From positions 3,187,001 through 3,251,000 of the forward strand of contig JARUPZ010000009.1 in NCBI GenBank assembly GCA_031213475.1: a stretch of 64,000 bases of DNA, in the 5' to 3' direction. Shown here in pieces: positions 43,840-56,372 of the stretch; position 1 is the first letter of the stretch, and each line of letters starts with the position of its first letter. Source of the DNA: Nereocystis luetkeana (lineage: Eukaryota; Sar; Phaeophyceae; Laminariales; Laminariaceae). Made by a program: the position numbers and the translations under genes. Below the pieces are notes generated by a model. That model saw nothing but the letters and a program-made list of their open reading frames with translations. It did no database searches and was not told where the DNA came from.

Positions 43840-45758
43840 TAGGCCTAATCTTCTAAGACGAGCGAAGCGAGCCGTAAGTCGGACTGGGAAATCGAGCGTA
43901 GCGAGGTATTAAGACGGCCGCAAGCCGAAGATTTTTCGGCTAAGTCGCGCGAATTTCAATCGTCTTAATCCAAATTTTGCGTCTTAGCGCGTCTTGGACA
44001 CGTCTTAGCGCGTCTTAGCGCGTCTTAGACTCGTCTTAGCGCGCCTTAGATTCGTCTTGGCACGTCTTAGGTTCGTCTTGGCACGTCTTTTAGGTTCGAA
44101 TATAGTCACGCCTAAGCTCTTGGCAGTACTAAAGCAAGAATTATGTCGAAAACTAACAGTTAGCTACTTCAACGAGGCACGGGTACAGCAATACAGCAAC
44201 CACACAACAACGTAGAGCGCCAGGAAGTACGGCAATAGTCCAAATATCATCAAGCTACCGGTACCTGATAGTAGTGCGATTATTACGTATAATGATGGAC
44301 GAAGAGTATTATTACGTACGTGGTACTCCTACGTAGTATAGCTCCTTGTTTGTTGGCATTTATTTGACGTCACGCACAGCAGTACATAATTGAATACCAG
44401 GTATCTATATACCAGGTGTATGTGTATTTGTTTGTACATTCATTCGTACATACAATTCGATGCGAGTCGACGAGGGAAGAAAAGGCTTAAATCTTCTCGC
44501 GATAAAAATGAAGGCACGTACCGTACGGGAAGGGGGTAGAAGAGCCTGCTATGTGACCCCGGATCTGAGTTAGGAGTTGGAAGGAGAGAGAGAAGAAGAT
44601 GGGCGAAGATAATGAATGGGATGAGCAAAAAAAAAAAAAAAAAAAACGTGCCCATATTCGAAGTGAAAGCCCCGAAATGGCATTGCGAATAGAAGTCACC
44701 AGGTACCTGGTTTTATTGCGTCGTTTGTTTTTTACGAGGACGAATATCATACCGTCAGCAGCCGTGGATATCAACAAACTCAGGTATAATTTTTCACGTA
44801 TTAATAGTGTTAATAGTAGTATTATTAATATTAATAACAACCTACGAAGCCACCAACTTAAAACAGAAAGTCTTAAGAGAAAACAGCAGTATTTGTCCTA
44901 AAAGATGTCGTTCAAAGAACGACACGTTGCTTACCGGTGGTAGTGATGCATCCGCGGTGTAAGCATACCAACGGATTTTGCGCAAACCACTATTAATATT
45001 ATAACAATAATAACTGCCCCGCCCACCGAACACAGAAAGAAAACAAACAGTTGTTGTCCCCAAATAAGGCATTATGTCACCTATATATAGTGTTATACTG
45101 CTGTACCACGGTATATATAGCAATAATCGCAAAAAAACAGAGAAAACGAACAGCAGGAGAGCAGTCGCCCTCAAGTATACCATCAGGATGCAATTCTGTT
45201 TTTGCAATAATACCAAGTACCAGTACACATTACGACATTATTAACAACCAACACAACTTGAAACAAAAAACAGAGGTAGAGGTAGCAGTGTTCCTCAGGT
45301 AGTATGTCGAAATAAATTGGAGAGGACCTTCCCCCAACCCAACTGCCAAGTGGGGAGAGAGGATACAGATCATGTTTTTTATTCGTTTAAAAAAACATAA
45401 TAATGCCATCCTCGAAAATACGAAGAATCGGGTTCGATGTCCCCGGTGCCAGGGAAGAGCGCATGGAGGCCCGAAAAAAGAAGGTTCGAAAGAAGCAAGT
45501 TGAAGCAGTCTATTCATCTGCCGTCCTCGCTGTGTTTCCGCCTAATTCCACAGCTCGCTGTGGTGGTGTCGGCCCCCTGAGGCGCCTCGACCGGCGCCTG
45601 GTGCATTCTAAGACGAATCTAAGACGTGCTAAGACGAATCTAAACGTGCCAAGACGAATGTAAGACGTGCCAAGACGCGATATAGCGAGTAAGACGGGCC
45701 TCTCTCTGAGAAACGGATTAAGACGTATTTTAAGACACGTCTTAGAAGATTGGGCCTA
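43840..45758. mobile_element. hAT-like non-autonomous element, family hAT1, copy 2 (1.92 kb)
   Basis: TIRs TAGGCCTAATCTTCTAAGAC and (right, other strand) TAGGCCCAATCTTCTAAGAC, with an 8-bp target duplication CACCCCGA (43832-43839, 45759-45766). Subterminal CGTCTTAG clusters at 43977-44095 and 45608-45680. The interior is collinear with copy 1 but lacks its 1.2-kb central segment and carries a SINE fragment. No transposase. Confidence 0.87.
44454..44646 (+). mobile_element. SINE copy 6, 5'-truncated, inside hAT1 copy 2
   Basis: Starts at AATTCGATGCGAGTCGACGA and ends with an A run of about 20. hAT1 copy 1 has the empty site (TCGTACATGCGTGCCCAT near 26815-26835), proving insertion. Confidence 0.93.
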
Positions 45759-45766
45759 CACCCCGA

Positions 45767-47136
45767 TCTCAAACGTTTCACGCGATAGCAGTTGTCGGTG
45801 TTCATTCAGACTTTAGTACATCTACGGGTGTGACGTGAACGTCTTTGCTACAAAATACACTGATCAAAGTCATGATGTGATGACATCGATTGGGGAAAAC
45901 TGGCGCTACAGTACGGGCAATTGCTCACATCCTCTCTAGATTGGTTTGGCCTCTGTGAGCGTGGCCTGGAAATCGTACTCAATTGGACTGTAACGCTCGT
46001 CTTGGCTGAAAGGAACACAGAGCCCTGTAGCGATCCGAGTCTGTAGCGATCAATGTCGCCCAAACATAATAAACGCTTGAAACCGATTACTTCAAGAGAA
46101 AAATGTAGTGATTCTGCGGCGTGGCTCTGGATACTATGTGAAAAGCAAAGCGTCTACACGAGACTTCCGCCTACAGTGATACCAGTCGGAACATAGGCGG
46201 CGGGATTTCAAGTTTCCGAAACGTTCCTGTGATGTTGCTGCTCGTCGGGTACTACTGCTGGTGGTACGAAAACATCAATTAAAGGGCAGTGCACTTCACA
46301 AACGACAACTAGGAACTTTGCTGGACGTCACCGCAACAATCATAGTGTATGGCTCGGAGAGCTATGTGCTTGCAGCGAGCAATATACAATTCTGTCTAAA
46401 CGGTGTCTTCTACAGTCATGTATAGAAAAATGCTCCGGCCACACCGTAAAATACTGCATCCTTTCCCATTGCGGTGCATACGCCCCGGGACAGCGTTGAT
46501 ACGTAATGCGGCTGAGAGAATATTTGCACTTTGTCAGAAGCAGGACACGCGTGGTTTACATCCGGATGTTGACACAAGGATAGATACGAGTACATAATTT
46601 GCGCAACACCGACAAACTCGGGTGGTTAAATGTGCTACAGTAGTTGTGCGTGTAATATAATCCACCACAAGTCACGGCCACAGTCGAACGAGCGCATGAT
46701 GTCGTGTACTGGAGTGCGATGCGTTTATCCCCTCGCATTGATGTGTACGCCATGGTAGTGGCGTGCTCGGGTACTATTAATATTAATAATATGAGTAGTA
46801 AACACAGCCCATGCTGGGCAGCCTAGGGCCTGTAGGATTACATCGCTCCGAGGCGCGGATACCCCGAACTGGGTATGCCCCCAGAATAAGCACCGGCCAA
46901 AGAGTGATCGCGAACCGATACCTCCCCACGACGTCTCCTTCGACCTGCCGGTTCGCTCTTTCCTCAAATATGTGAAGGATCTGCAGCGTAATGTGGTCGG
47001 TAGTTGTTGGCTCTCTACTACCTTAGTGTTATAAATAAGTGCGTGGGGTACGTTTGTGGGGATACCAGCCGGAGTTGCTCTTTCCCGTCGATTCCAACCG
47101 ACACACCTCGAAGGCCACGAGTACAGCAATAGAGTC
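45767..47136. other. No recognisable feature
   Basis: No supported gene or repeat. A TATGGCTCGGAGAGCTATGT stretch near 46348 translates to VYGSESYVL, faintly like LINE ends, but there is no context for it. Confidence 0.35.
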
Positions 47137-47630
47137 ACCCCACGGTAGGGATTGCACTTCGCGGGACAATAATTTCTGACCAATTGAGTTCCTCCAGACT
47201 CGTTCTACGATTGAGGTAACACACTTTCGCAAAAATGTTTCTGGATGACGGGTGCTCTTAACCGAAACTCGCCGGAATGCCGTTCTTGTGTGGAAATTGT
47301 CGTTTTTGTATACTTGGGCCATAGGATTATTGATCGGGATGCAATTTGATTTTTGCTCAAGTATTTTTCGGGTGAGGTATCGAGCTCCTTAAGTGAGGAG
47401 CCTCAGAAACTTTAGAGTGAGCCTCTATCGTAGAAGGCCTTTCAAGTGAGGAACTACCAGTGAGGATTATATTTTTACTCGTATATTCGTTTCAGGACTA
47501 GCGCATGCAAGTAGTGCCGGTCGGGTGGCACGAACGAATTTCTTCATAGTGTTTTATCGGGTGAGGTATTGAGCTCCTAATGTTAGGGGCTCAGGAACAT
47601 CTGGTGCACCCCTACTACTGTGGGATTTCT
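47137..47630 (+). mobile_element. MITE family L, copy 2, split by a MITE J insertion
   Basis: Left arm 47137-47200 (CCCCACGGTAGGGATTGCAC) and remainder 47437-47630 (AAGTGAGGAACTACCAGTGA to GGTGCACCCCTACTACTGTG). Removing 47201-47436 restores collinearity with copy 1. Confidence 0.75.
47201..47436 (-). mobile_element. MITE family J, copy 3, nested in L
   Basis: Best-defined J ends: GTTCTACGATTGAGG at the left and CCTCTATCGTAGAAGG at the right, inverted. The interior matches copy 2 on the opposite strand (GGGCCATAGGATTATTGATC, GGATGCAATTTGATTTTTGC). Confidence 0.78.
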
Positions 47631-49384
47631 CAATATGTGGTCTTCGGAGACTGCCTTCTGGCGAAAGAGCAGTGATAAATTGATCCGCTCTTGGGGTGTG
47701 ATTTGTGGTGCAAGGAATTTTTTGTGGCCCTAGTAGCCGGTACTCAACTCCGATCCCCACATACTCGGAAGTATTTATCTTGTGATAGCCGTTTGTGACG
47801 TGGCGTTGTACTCTTAACACGGCTCTGCACTTGATTTGTCGCGTTTGGGTCTGCGATATAAAAGTACTTATTTGGATTCACAGATGATACTTTCCCATTT
47901 CCTGATAAACGTTTTTGTCGTACCACAATCTACGAGAGGTGCTCGGTTTGCTTTGGAGTAGTAAAAGTAAAGTCTGGCGAGAAGCGTTCACCCACCCGCG
48001 AGCCTTTGTCCTGCCCCGGCACTCATACTGTCTAAATAGGGTTATACAGCACGATGCCTCCATCAAGCTTCAGCGTACTGTACTTCAGTCATCGATGTGT
48101 GATGAGAGTACGTTGACCTCCATATCGCTTAAGCCTCCTGCTCTTTAGGGCGCGATGGTCATAATTTCTTTGTATGCTACGCCTAAATATTGTACAAGTT
48201 TTACTTTGCTCTTGACGAGCTGTACACTACGTGAACGTTCAGAGATTTCCGACTGGGGTTGCGCGTGTCTAAAACAAACTCTAGATATTTCTTTAGCCAT
48301 GCGGGTTACCATGTTCTACCCTGGACGTGAAGTTTGCGTCTCAGTCATGTCAATACATTCCATGGTAGCCAAACGTCTACTGCCATGGAGGTTGACACAA
48401 CCGCTCGTGGATGTATACGTGTATATGTCACAGCCATTGACGTATGCGGGAACTTCCATTGTTAGTGAAAGTGGAAAATTCCACCAACTTCCGCCAACCG
48501 AAGCTTCTTCGGCCACGTTCGGTTGAAGCCGCCATCAGCTTGCATATAAGCCCATCGACTTTCATTACTCCCATCAGCTTCTAGACACTTTGTGATGCCA
48601 TGAGGGAAACGATTTCCTTCCATCGACATCCATCGGAGAATTGATTACATTCTTTCAACAGTATGTAGTATTGTTACTGCTGCGTACTTCAAATGAAGTT
48701 TGTTTGCTTTGTCTGTGGTTTGTTCACATCCATAATTCCGGGAATCAGAAAGACTGGTGGGTCTCCGGTGGCTCCTGCGGAGAACTAAATATATCCCAGT
48801 ACCGTGTGCGTGAGAGCAAAGTTTTAATTGAGAGAGGCCCACCGCAAGTTCAACCCACTAAGCGGGATCAGGGCAGCAGACGTGTTGATAGAGTTTTCAT
48901 GGCGGCAGACTCTTATGGAAGCTTGCACAACTTCCATGGAAGTAAATCCGACTGCCGTCCACTTGTTCTTACGAGTACTATTATAACACGGAAGTAAAAT
49001 ATCGTTTTTTCCGTCTAACAAAGCTAAACTCGAGACCCACGGAAACTTTCAGGTGTGTAAACTCGATGCAGTAGTCAAAAAATGTGCGAGACCAAGCTGT
49101 GCAGCGAAATCTTTGGGATCTACGCACACGTTACTCTAAGAGGTGGGATTTTGACACACGACGATAGTGCTTTTTGATGGTCGTCGAAGCTCGGTGCCGT
49201 CGTAGGGTCAACTGTCATGGAACAAATGCTGACAAAAAGAGACAGGCTTGACGCGTATGTGGTGTGTGACAGGCAGACAGACAAACCTTCGATCTTGCCT
49301 CACTGCAGAGGTACCCGCGTACCATGAGGAAATCCAGAAGACATTCAGGGCAATCTAAGATAGTTGATCACACCAATCTTGTTG
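47631..49384. other. No recognisable feature
   Basis: No supported gene, RNA or matched repeat. The longest frame (48155-48526) shows no recognisable pattern. Confidence 0.35.
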
Positions 49385-49591
49385 AGGATACTCCATGGAG
49401 GAGCTCCACACCTCACTCCAAACCTGACTTGAGCTAAATTCAAATCGCATCTCGATGATTGATCCCATGGCCCAAGCATAAAGGTTACGTCATGTGTTCA
49501 AGCAAGTCTCGCGTTCCGACGTTTTTGGGTTTAAGAGCCCCGTAGTTCAGAACACGTGTCAACGGAAATGTGCGACCCTTATTGTAGAACG
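49385..49591 (+). mobile_element. MITE family J, copy 4, diverged
   Basis: AATCGCATCTCGATGATTGA, ATCCCATGGCCCAAGCATA and the right end TTATTGTAGAAC align with copy 2. The left end is degraded. Confidence 0.6.
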
Positions 49592-51325
49592 CGTCATTTG
49601 TGGTGTTCATGTTAATTAGTATGGCTCCGGCGAAACGCTTTCACCTGAACACCTCATTCGGGCTGCGCAATTGTTGTCTAAATGATATCGCGCCCACCCA
49701 TCTAGTACAACACGACGCCGGATAGTTAGCGAGCAGATCACAACAAAGGCAAGCAGAGTGATGTTTATAGTGACATCGGTCACCAACTTTCTATTTACAA
49801 TGTGTATACACGGTCGAGGATATATATTTAGACCGATACAAAGAACATGCATAATGCTGTTTGACAATCGACATTTACTACCTCCACCGAAACAAATCCA
49901 TGAAGGATATCATAAATATAAACTTTTTCGGCTCGACTGAAATAAGAGCCATTCTCGACCCCGCTGTAGTCAATCGTCTAGCGGACGACTTACGCTGAAC
50001 TTCGCTGCGTATTAGGGTGTGCCGTTCACGCCACCGATCAGTTTTCTTGTTTTTTGTACCAGCTGTACTTTCGAAATACTACGCGCAATTTGAATTGGTG
50101 GCTCGAGGTGGCCATGCCTGATATTGCTTCCGTTGTCTCTCCGAGGAGTGGCCCTTCGTCCTATTGACCCCTTCGCCAATCCACTCCTGCAAATTGTCTG
50201 TACCGCGAACAGCGTTGCACACCATTCCCCCGGGGCAAAAAAGTCGATGCCAATCGCCCGTTCGACGTCGAAAGCCTTCTCCCAGCCGCTCTTTGCGTTT
50301 CGTGAGTTCCGCACAAACGTTTCGACCTGGGCTGGTCTGCAACGCAAGCGTCGTCGTCTAGTGGCTTGCGCACACCTCGCATGTCATAATTTCTGCCTTC
50401 AAAGACACACTACGTTTTCCAGCCCCAAGACGAACGCCCCACATCCACAAGTACCTGTCTACTAACCCAGTCAAGTCCTCCTCTGTGTTCTCTACCGTGC
50501 GGCCTAAGATTGATAGAGCGCACGATCGGTCTCTCCGCCAACCATCAAACATAATGCTGTCCGATTCCTCTTAGACGTGCCTGTTTCCAACCACTCCGCT
50601 TTCCTTCGCCTTAGAGTCAAGGTGGTACTTAAGGCCGGACAGGGTAATCAGGAAAGACAACTCAACGCAAAGGGGGACGACGACCGCCCACTCTTGGTAG
50701 TGCCACAGGTACACGATATAGAGAAACACGCCTGCCGTCGTGATCGCCTGTCGTTCGGGGTAAACAAGGGGAAAGTGGAGGGGCATTGGTCAGGGCATGT
50801 GGGGGCCCTCGTGACTGCCCACTTACGAGATGTGGCATAACACAAGAGGCGCATCACGGGATATTTCCAGAAAAAAACATCGAACTTTGCGTCACAACAA
50901 CATCATGGAGTTATCAGAAAACAAACCGAACAATCGTTGGACACGTTCTTACGTTACTACAAGTAGTATGTATGCAAGTGAGAGAGTTTGAAAACGTAAT
51001 GCGGGTGAATATTTGTGCGGTTTAAGGATACACCGTATTCTACGTGGCACCAAATGACGGACCTCTTGGTGTAGAACGTTTTTTTGCCTTGCGCGCGAAG
51101 TGTGCAGCGATGTTTGCTGCTCAACGACTTATTGTTTGTTTTGTTTTTCGAGCGTAGAAACTTGCTTTCCATCAATAACAGCGCCAGCAAAGCGCGAACC
51201 TAACGGCTGAAACCGGTTAGGCCCTGGGATATTATTCCCCCATATACTCCGTATGGAAACCATGCAAAAGTATCAGCAGCAGCGCCAAGATGAACCCTGA
51301 AAGTGCCCTTCTTGCTTCCTAGTCT
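49592..51325. other. No recognisable feature
   Basis: A GC-richer part (50020-50850) has many overlapping frames on both strands but no recognisable domain. No repeat match in the window. Confidence 0.35.
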
Positions 51326-51563
51326 TCCCACAGTACGGGTGCACCAGACGTTCCTGAGCCCTTCACACTAGGAGCTCAAAATCTCGCCAGATACAATACT
51401 TGAAAGAAATTCGTTCGTGCCACCCGACCAACACTTGTATGTGCTAGTCTTAACACGAATACGTATATGAAAACATTTTGCTTCCTAACTGGTAGCTCGT
51501 CACTTGGGGAACTCAATTGGTCAGGAACCTTTGGCCTAAAAGATGCAACCCGTACCGTGGGGA
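51326..51563 (-). mobile_element. MITE family L, copy 3, inverted
   Basis: Plus strand runs TCCCACAGTACGGGTGCACC ... GGTAGCTCGTCACTTGGGGA, CTCAATTGGTCAGGAACC ... CCGTACCGTGGGGA, the complement order of copy 1. Confidence 0.7.
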
Positions 51564-52396
51564 GACGCTTCCGCGGGACAGTATAATTGTCACAGCCCCG
51601 ACCATGAAATACATTTTTCGTAATGTGATTGATTTCCCTTTTTTGTAAGTGCGGGACAGGCGGGTAGGAGAGTGAGGTAGCTTCACGGGCTGGATTCGAG
51701 GAGTCTTCATGAGGTCTTGACATCAGACGTTGACGACGTTTGGTCAAGTTGGACACGATTTCTGCTTGTACGTTTCGCTAGTTTTTCCGGGGAAATAAAA
51801 CTTGTTTCTGATTATTGGACTTGGCAGGTACTCAGATACAAAGTAATAGAGGGGTAGGTCCCTCGTGAAGACCCCGGCATGGTAGCGAGGAATACTGGTA
51901 TCATGCTCAACAATTCTGATATTTTGTCGAAGAAAATATGAACCTACTTGGTCTCAGCATTCAATCGATCTTCCCCGTATTTTGTTACTTATATCTACCG
52001 GCTGATTCCAGTCAACTACCCGAGTGTATTTCTCTCCACATGTTCCTCCCGCAGTACCTACTCAAATGAAACACATTTAACATCATACCGACCTCCGCAA
52101 GGAGCGCAAAAGGGTGGCCAAGCCGTTTTTGATATCGAGGTCCTAGACTTTCGCCAGCGTCATAAATGTGCCTGGACGAGCCACGGACTTTTCATATAGG
52201 AACAGTGAGCATGCGTTTGTGTATAAATATATTTCCTGAACTGTACGGATCGAAGTGTACCCATCACATTTTTTCGCGAAATAATACGAACAGTTGATCT
52301 GTGTAAGCTGCATGTTGAACGAAAATTGACGCTAAAAAATTATCCTATACTGAATCTGCGCAAATTCAAGGCGACGCAAGTTATCGTTGGAGGCTT
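51564..52396. other. No recognisable feature
   Basis: No coding block or repeat recognised. Confidence 0.35.
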
Positions 52397-53238
52397 CAGG
52401 CCCATTCTTATGCAGTCGGAAACATGGATTGAAACATCCGGTTTCCGATCCGAGAATAAAATGGCTGTTCTCATACAGTTGGGACTGCATCTTTTAAATC
52501 CAAAAGTTTTCGATTACGTTTTTAAACTGGACAAGACAGTCGAGAAAACTGCGATATTTTATACAACACGCCAGCTGGATTCATGCAACGGAAAGCTATA
52601 AAGTCCCGCCGCATGCGAGTACGAGAATCACACACCCACGCCACAAAAAAGACGACATACAACACGGCGCACAACACAATATCGACGACGCTGGCTTGGC
52701 TGGTGTGCTGGAGCTAGCCGCGAGCCAGCGTAACACATTCTTATTTGGGCCAGTCAGCAGCACGTGTCAGCACCTGCTGGCCGCGGTGCGCGGTGTTGAT
52801 GATAAATAGCTAACTTCTGCCAAGTGTAGCTTTAACGGATCTCGAAGAAGTCCAGCGCCGCGATGGCCTCGAAGACGAGACGAACGCGAGCGCCCCGCGT
52901 GTGGAGCGCACTTGCTGCTCGACGAAGAAGGGATACATCCCCATTTACGTGCGTGGCTGGGCGCACCCGGAAGATGAAGAGCTCTCTGACCCCACTAGCA
53001 TTGCGGCGAAACACTTTCGAACCGACCTCCGCCAGCCCTCTCTATCCTTTCTTCTTGGAGCTACAGTGGACAAGCTAGTCGGCCCCCTACATCAAACGCC
53101 TCCGGAGAAACAAAACATATAAATATTCGATCGGACAGACAATAAGAAGGGTAGCGATTCAAATTCCAGTCTGAAAAATAATTGAACACAAAACGGCTTT
53201 TTACAATCCACGTTTCCGGCTGCATAATAATTGGCCTT
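52397..53238. mobile_element. Old 842-bp inverted-repeat element
   Basis: Left end CAGGCCCATTCTTATGCAGT, then CGGAAACATGGATTG; right end on the other strand AAGGCCAATTATTATGCAGC, then CGGAAACGTGGATTG. No target duplication remains. The interior has a plus-strand frame at 52835-53119 (KKGYIPIYVRGWAHPEDEEL) that I cannot identify. Single copy in the window. Confidence 0.55.
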
Positions 53239-54687
53239 GCCGCACAAACGTCCAATTGCGCACGCCGTTCTATAGGTATACACTCTAAATATTAGCATGC
53301 ATGGGTTTTACGTGTATGACTCGGAACCACCGTGGCGACTTCGGCCGGGGAGTATAGTTTTGTTGTTCAACGGTAACTACCACAGCCGTAAATATGGTCC
53401 TACGAAGTCGGCTCTTCGGCGATTTGCCCAAAAAACAAATGCTAACGTGCCTTCGAACCGAGAACTTGAAACTCGTCTGTTTCGGGTTTTGGTTTTCCTA
53501 TTCCATATTCCCACTCAAGCGCCTGACTATTGTTGGTCTTCAGGTGTCGTGGAGACACAATTCATCCGCTGGCGCTAGTGATAGGCCCAATTAACAACAA
53601 TCCGTACCTATGCCATTCGTTTTGTCTTTTTTTATATTTTGAGTAGGATGGAATGTTGTGTGGCATTCCATGGGTCCTGCATGCGGTGTTGGTGGAGGAC
53701 GTCATTTTCTGTGATTTTCTTGAACCATCCTGTTCCGGCTTACACCTTCTCAAACACGCCAGATGGAAAACGTATTATTAATAGCACGCGTATGTTGCGC
53801 AACATTGGGAATGTCTCGCTAGTTGTCTGTTTTCTGGGTGTATGGTTTGAAAACGACGAACAGAGAGCATCGACCAGCAATCCTGCCTTCTAAACCAAAC
53901 CCCAACAGAAACTCACGCTACGCTACGGGCACGACCCGAACGCAGACCACCGGGTGAATACTGGGTGAGCTTTGTCTCCTGCAATGGTCTGCTGCGGCTC
54001 GCCGCTACCACAGACTGAAATCGTATTTGATGAGCACAGCAGCTCTGTGGTGCTACTACTCTATAGCACTCAGGCTGTCATACTGGCTAAATCATCAAAC
54101 ATCAGATTCCTGCGGCAAGTAAGAATGCTTATATTATATTTCTAAGGGGTCATCCCACCTCAGAGTGATTGCCAGGAACGACGGGACACACAACGTACAA
54201 TGCCCAAGAGATAGTGGAAGCGCTTCGTGGAATATTCCGACTATCTGTACGCCAGGTATGTTTGTACTGGGACGACCAATCACCCCCAGAAAAAAAGCTC
54301 CGCGGACTATGGTGCCCAGCACGATGATCTCGGTGCCGGCTTCAGTTTTCGGGTTGCGACCCTTGTTTCTTTTTTTGCATTCGACTACGAGTTTTTGATC
54401 GTTCGACGTTTGTTTACTGTTAATTGTTCGCGATTCGCGCTCACGGCCCTCGGCGGCTCTTGCGGAGAGCCAATTATTTTCTGCACCCGGAGGGTGAGAG
54501 CAGGGTACAAAATGGGATCACATCCGGGTGGGATGAGGAGAGGCAAGCAGGGGCCTTTTCTGTTACCTGGTATGTTTGCCCGTTGTTGGGAGTATTCCGA
54601 GGAACATATAATATGTTCACGATGTGGAAGACTCCATAGCACCAAGTAAGGGACTGACTCTACTGCTTTAAAGATACGGAGACAGTC
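53239..54687. other. No recognisable feature
   Basis: No supported gene or repeat. Overlapping frames at 54165-54649 are open on both strands without recognisable domains. Confidence 0.35.
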
Positions 54688-54797
54688 TATTACGGGGGAC
54701 CATAGTCAATAAGACAAAATCGTGTTGGTAAAAAGAGGTGAATGTGTTTAGATTTTCATCTGTAACGTAGGTCCTATGACCTATGGTCCCGCCTAAA
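54688..54797. mobile_element. MITE family K, copy 3
   Basis: Ends TATTACGGGGGACCATAG and CTATGGTCCCGCCTAAAA; GTTGGTAAAAAGAGG matches the interior of the other copies. Confidence 0.75.
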
Positions 54798-55312
54798 ACA
54801 AATCAGACCGCCCTATTTTCTCCGAGTGTCCTAAGTCCCCCCCCCCCGAGGTATATTGCATAACTGAACGGGGAGAAACGTACGAGTAGGACTGATGCTA
54901 CGACACGCATGTATCTCGTAGGACGTGTAGGTACGCTTCCTGCCCAACGATGTCGAGCACGAGTGATAAAGTCGTCCTTGGTTTCCACAGTTGTGATGTC
55001 TCTATCGTAGACCGCCTCCGCGGCAAAACGAAACAATAGGCACCAAAACCTTTTTCGTCATTGGAAATGTCGAACGTGTTTTTGTCAAAACGATTGGAGC
55101 ATTTTAACCAAATACCCCGTTGCCAGGTTTGGGGAAAGAATAATAGCTTCTTCATGATTTTTTACTAAAAGCTTGTCACAAGAACGGATGGGGAAAAGAG
55201 CCACCGAATGGACGATTGGTGCGGTTAGATAAACGGACAGGATTGAGATCGTCGAGTTAAACAAGAAAAAAAACAGCAAGTTTGTACTCCTCAAGGTGCC
55301 GTTGAAGCTACT
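54798..55312. other. No recognisable feature
   Basis: Contains a run of about 12 C (near 54838-54849). No gene or repeat recognised. Confidence 0.35.
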
Positions 55313-55650
55313 CTTTTTTCCTCCTCATCCCATTTATTATCTTCGCACATCTGCTTCTCTCTCTCCTTCCAACTCATAACTCAAATCCGGGGTCACATAG
55401 CAGGCTCTTCTCCCCCCTTCCCGCTACGGTACGTGCCTTCATTTTTATCGCGAGAAGATTTCAGCCTTTTCTTCCCTCGTCGACTCGCATCGAATTGTGC
55501 CTACCCACGCAGCAAGGCGCTCTCAACAATTGAATCCTTTTTTTATTTTTATTTTTGCAAATAAAGTCAAAGTCCGACCCACCTGGGGCTCGAACCCAGG
55601 ACTCAAACAAGTAGAATTCGAGGTTAACCACTTGAACCACCGGGGCGACC
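55313..55650 (-). mobile_element. SINE copy 7, full length, minus strand
   Basis: Complete head with A and B boxes near 55650-55580 and full body. The T-rich stretch at 55313-55319 is the A tail. Confidence 0.92.
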
Positions 55651-55899
55651 GGCTATTGCGGACTGTCCAAACGACATTACATCACGCGAGTGGGCTGGAG
55701 ACCTTCCCTTTCATACGTACATCGCCGTACGTATATATATTGGTGCGTATGCAGTTGTTTTTCTCATACTCGTCTTGGAAATCAAACAGACGCGCAGCGG
55801 AGACAATAAGAGCAATGTCGAAAACTTCCTACCTGGTATTTCATAACAAATACCCTTTCAGCACCGAACTCCCATATGTGCAGACAAAACACTCAAACT

Positions 55900-55949
55900 G
55901 TAAGTAGTTTGTCCCCAAAACGGGACATGGGTCCTAAAAAGGGTTAATA
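55900..55949. mobile_element. MITE family H, half copy
   Basis: AGTTTGTCCCCAAAACGGGA then CCTAAAAAGGGTTA, one arm of the family H inverted repeat. Confidence 0.5.
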
Positions 55950-56134
55950 GCAGGGGGGTTAGTCAAAAAGAAAAAACGACACACCACACCCCAGGGGTCG
56001 GAATGGAAATCCGTTCCAACTGTTGTGATCAAGGCTTATCAAGGTATTTCGCCGGGACGGTAACGGCGGGACGGGACGGGACGGGAAAACCGTCGACAAT
56101 AAGGTCACGCCATCCCGTCCCGCCGACAAAATCG

Positions 56135-56300
56135 CTCCCGTTGAAATTACCGTCCCGTCCCACCGTGGCATCGAACAATTACCGTCCCGTCCCGCCCTGA
56201 CACCCAATAATTACGGTCCTGTCCCGCCGTGACACCGGACAATTACCGTCCTGTCCCGCCGTGACACCGAAAAATTACCGTCCCGTCCCGCCGATAAAGT
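56135..56300 (+). repeat. GTCCCGTCCCGCC-rich minisatellite
   Basis: About five units of 32-36 bp, each AATTACCGTCCCGTCCCGCC followed by GTGACACCG-like sequence. Lies in the left arm of hAT2. Confidence 0.85.
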
Positions 56301-56372
56301 CTGCACGAAGCGCGAAATCAATAGAATAAATCGAGTTGTACTAAAATATTTTAGTAATTCCTACTAATAAGA

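Noticed and set aside
39681..45860. Host exon on the minus strand interrupted by both the LTR element and hAT1 copy 2
   Set aside because: The rejoined flanks stay open for a stretch but then hit stops in every frame, and no similarity is recognised.
46320..46600. Second LINE remnant suggested by VYGSESYVL
   Set aside because: No RT block precedes it and the following frame breaks at once.
55560..55650. tRNA gene suggested by A and B boxes (also at the other SINE heads)
   Set aside because: The same head is fused to a constant 260-bp body and poly(A) in every full copy, so these are SINEs.
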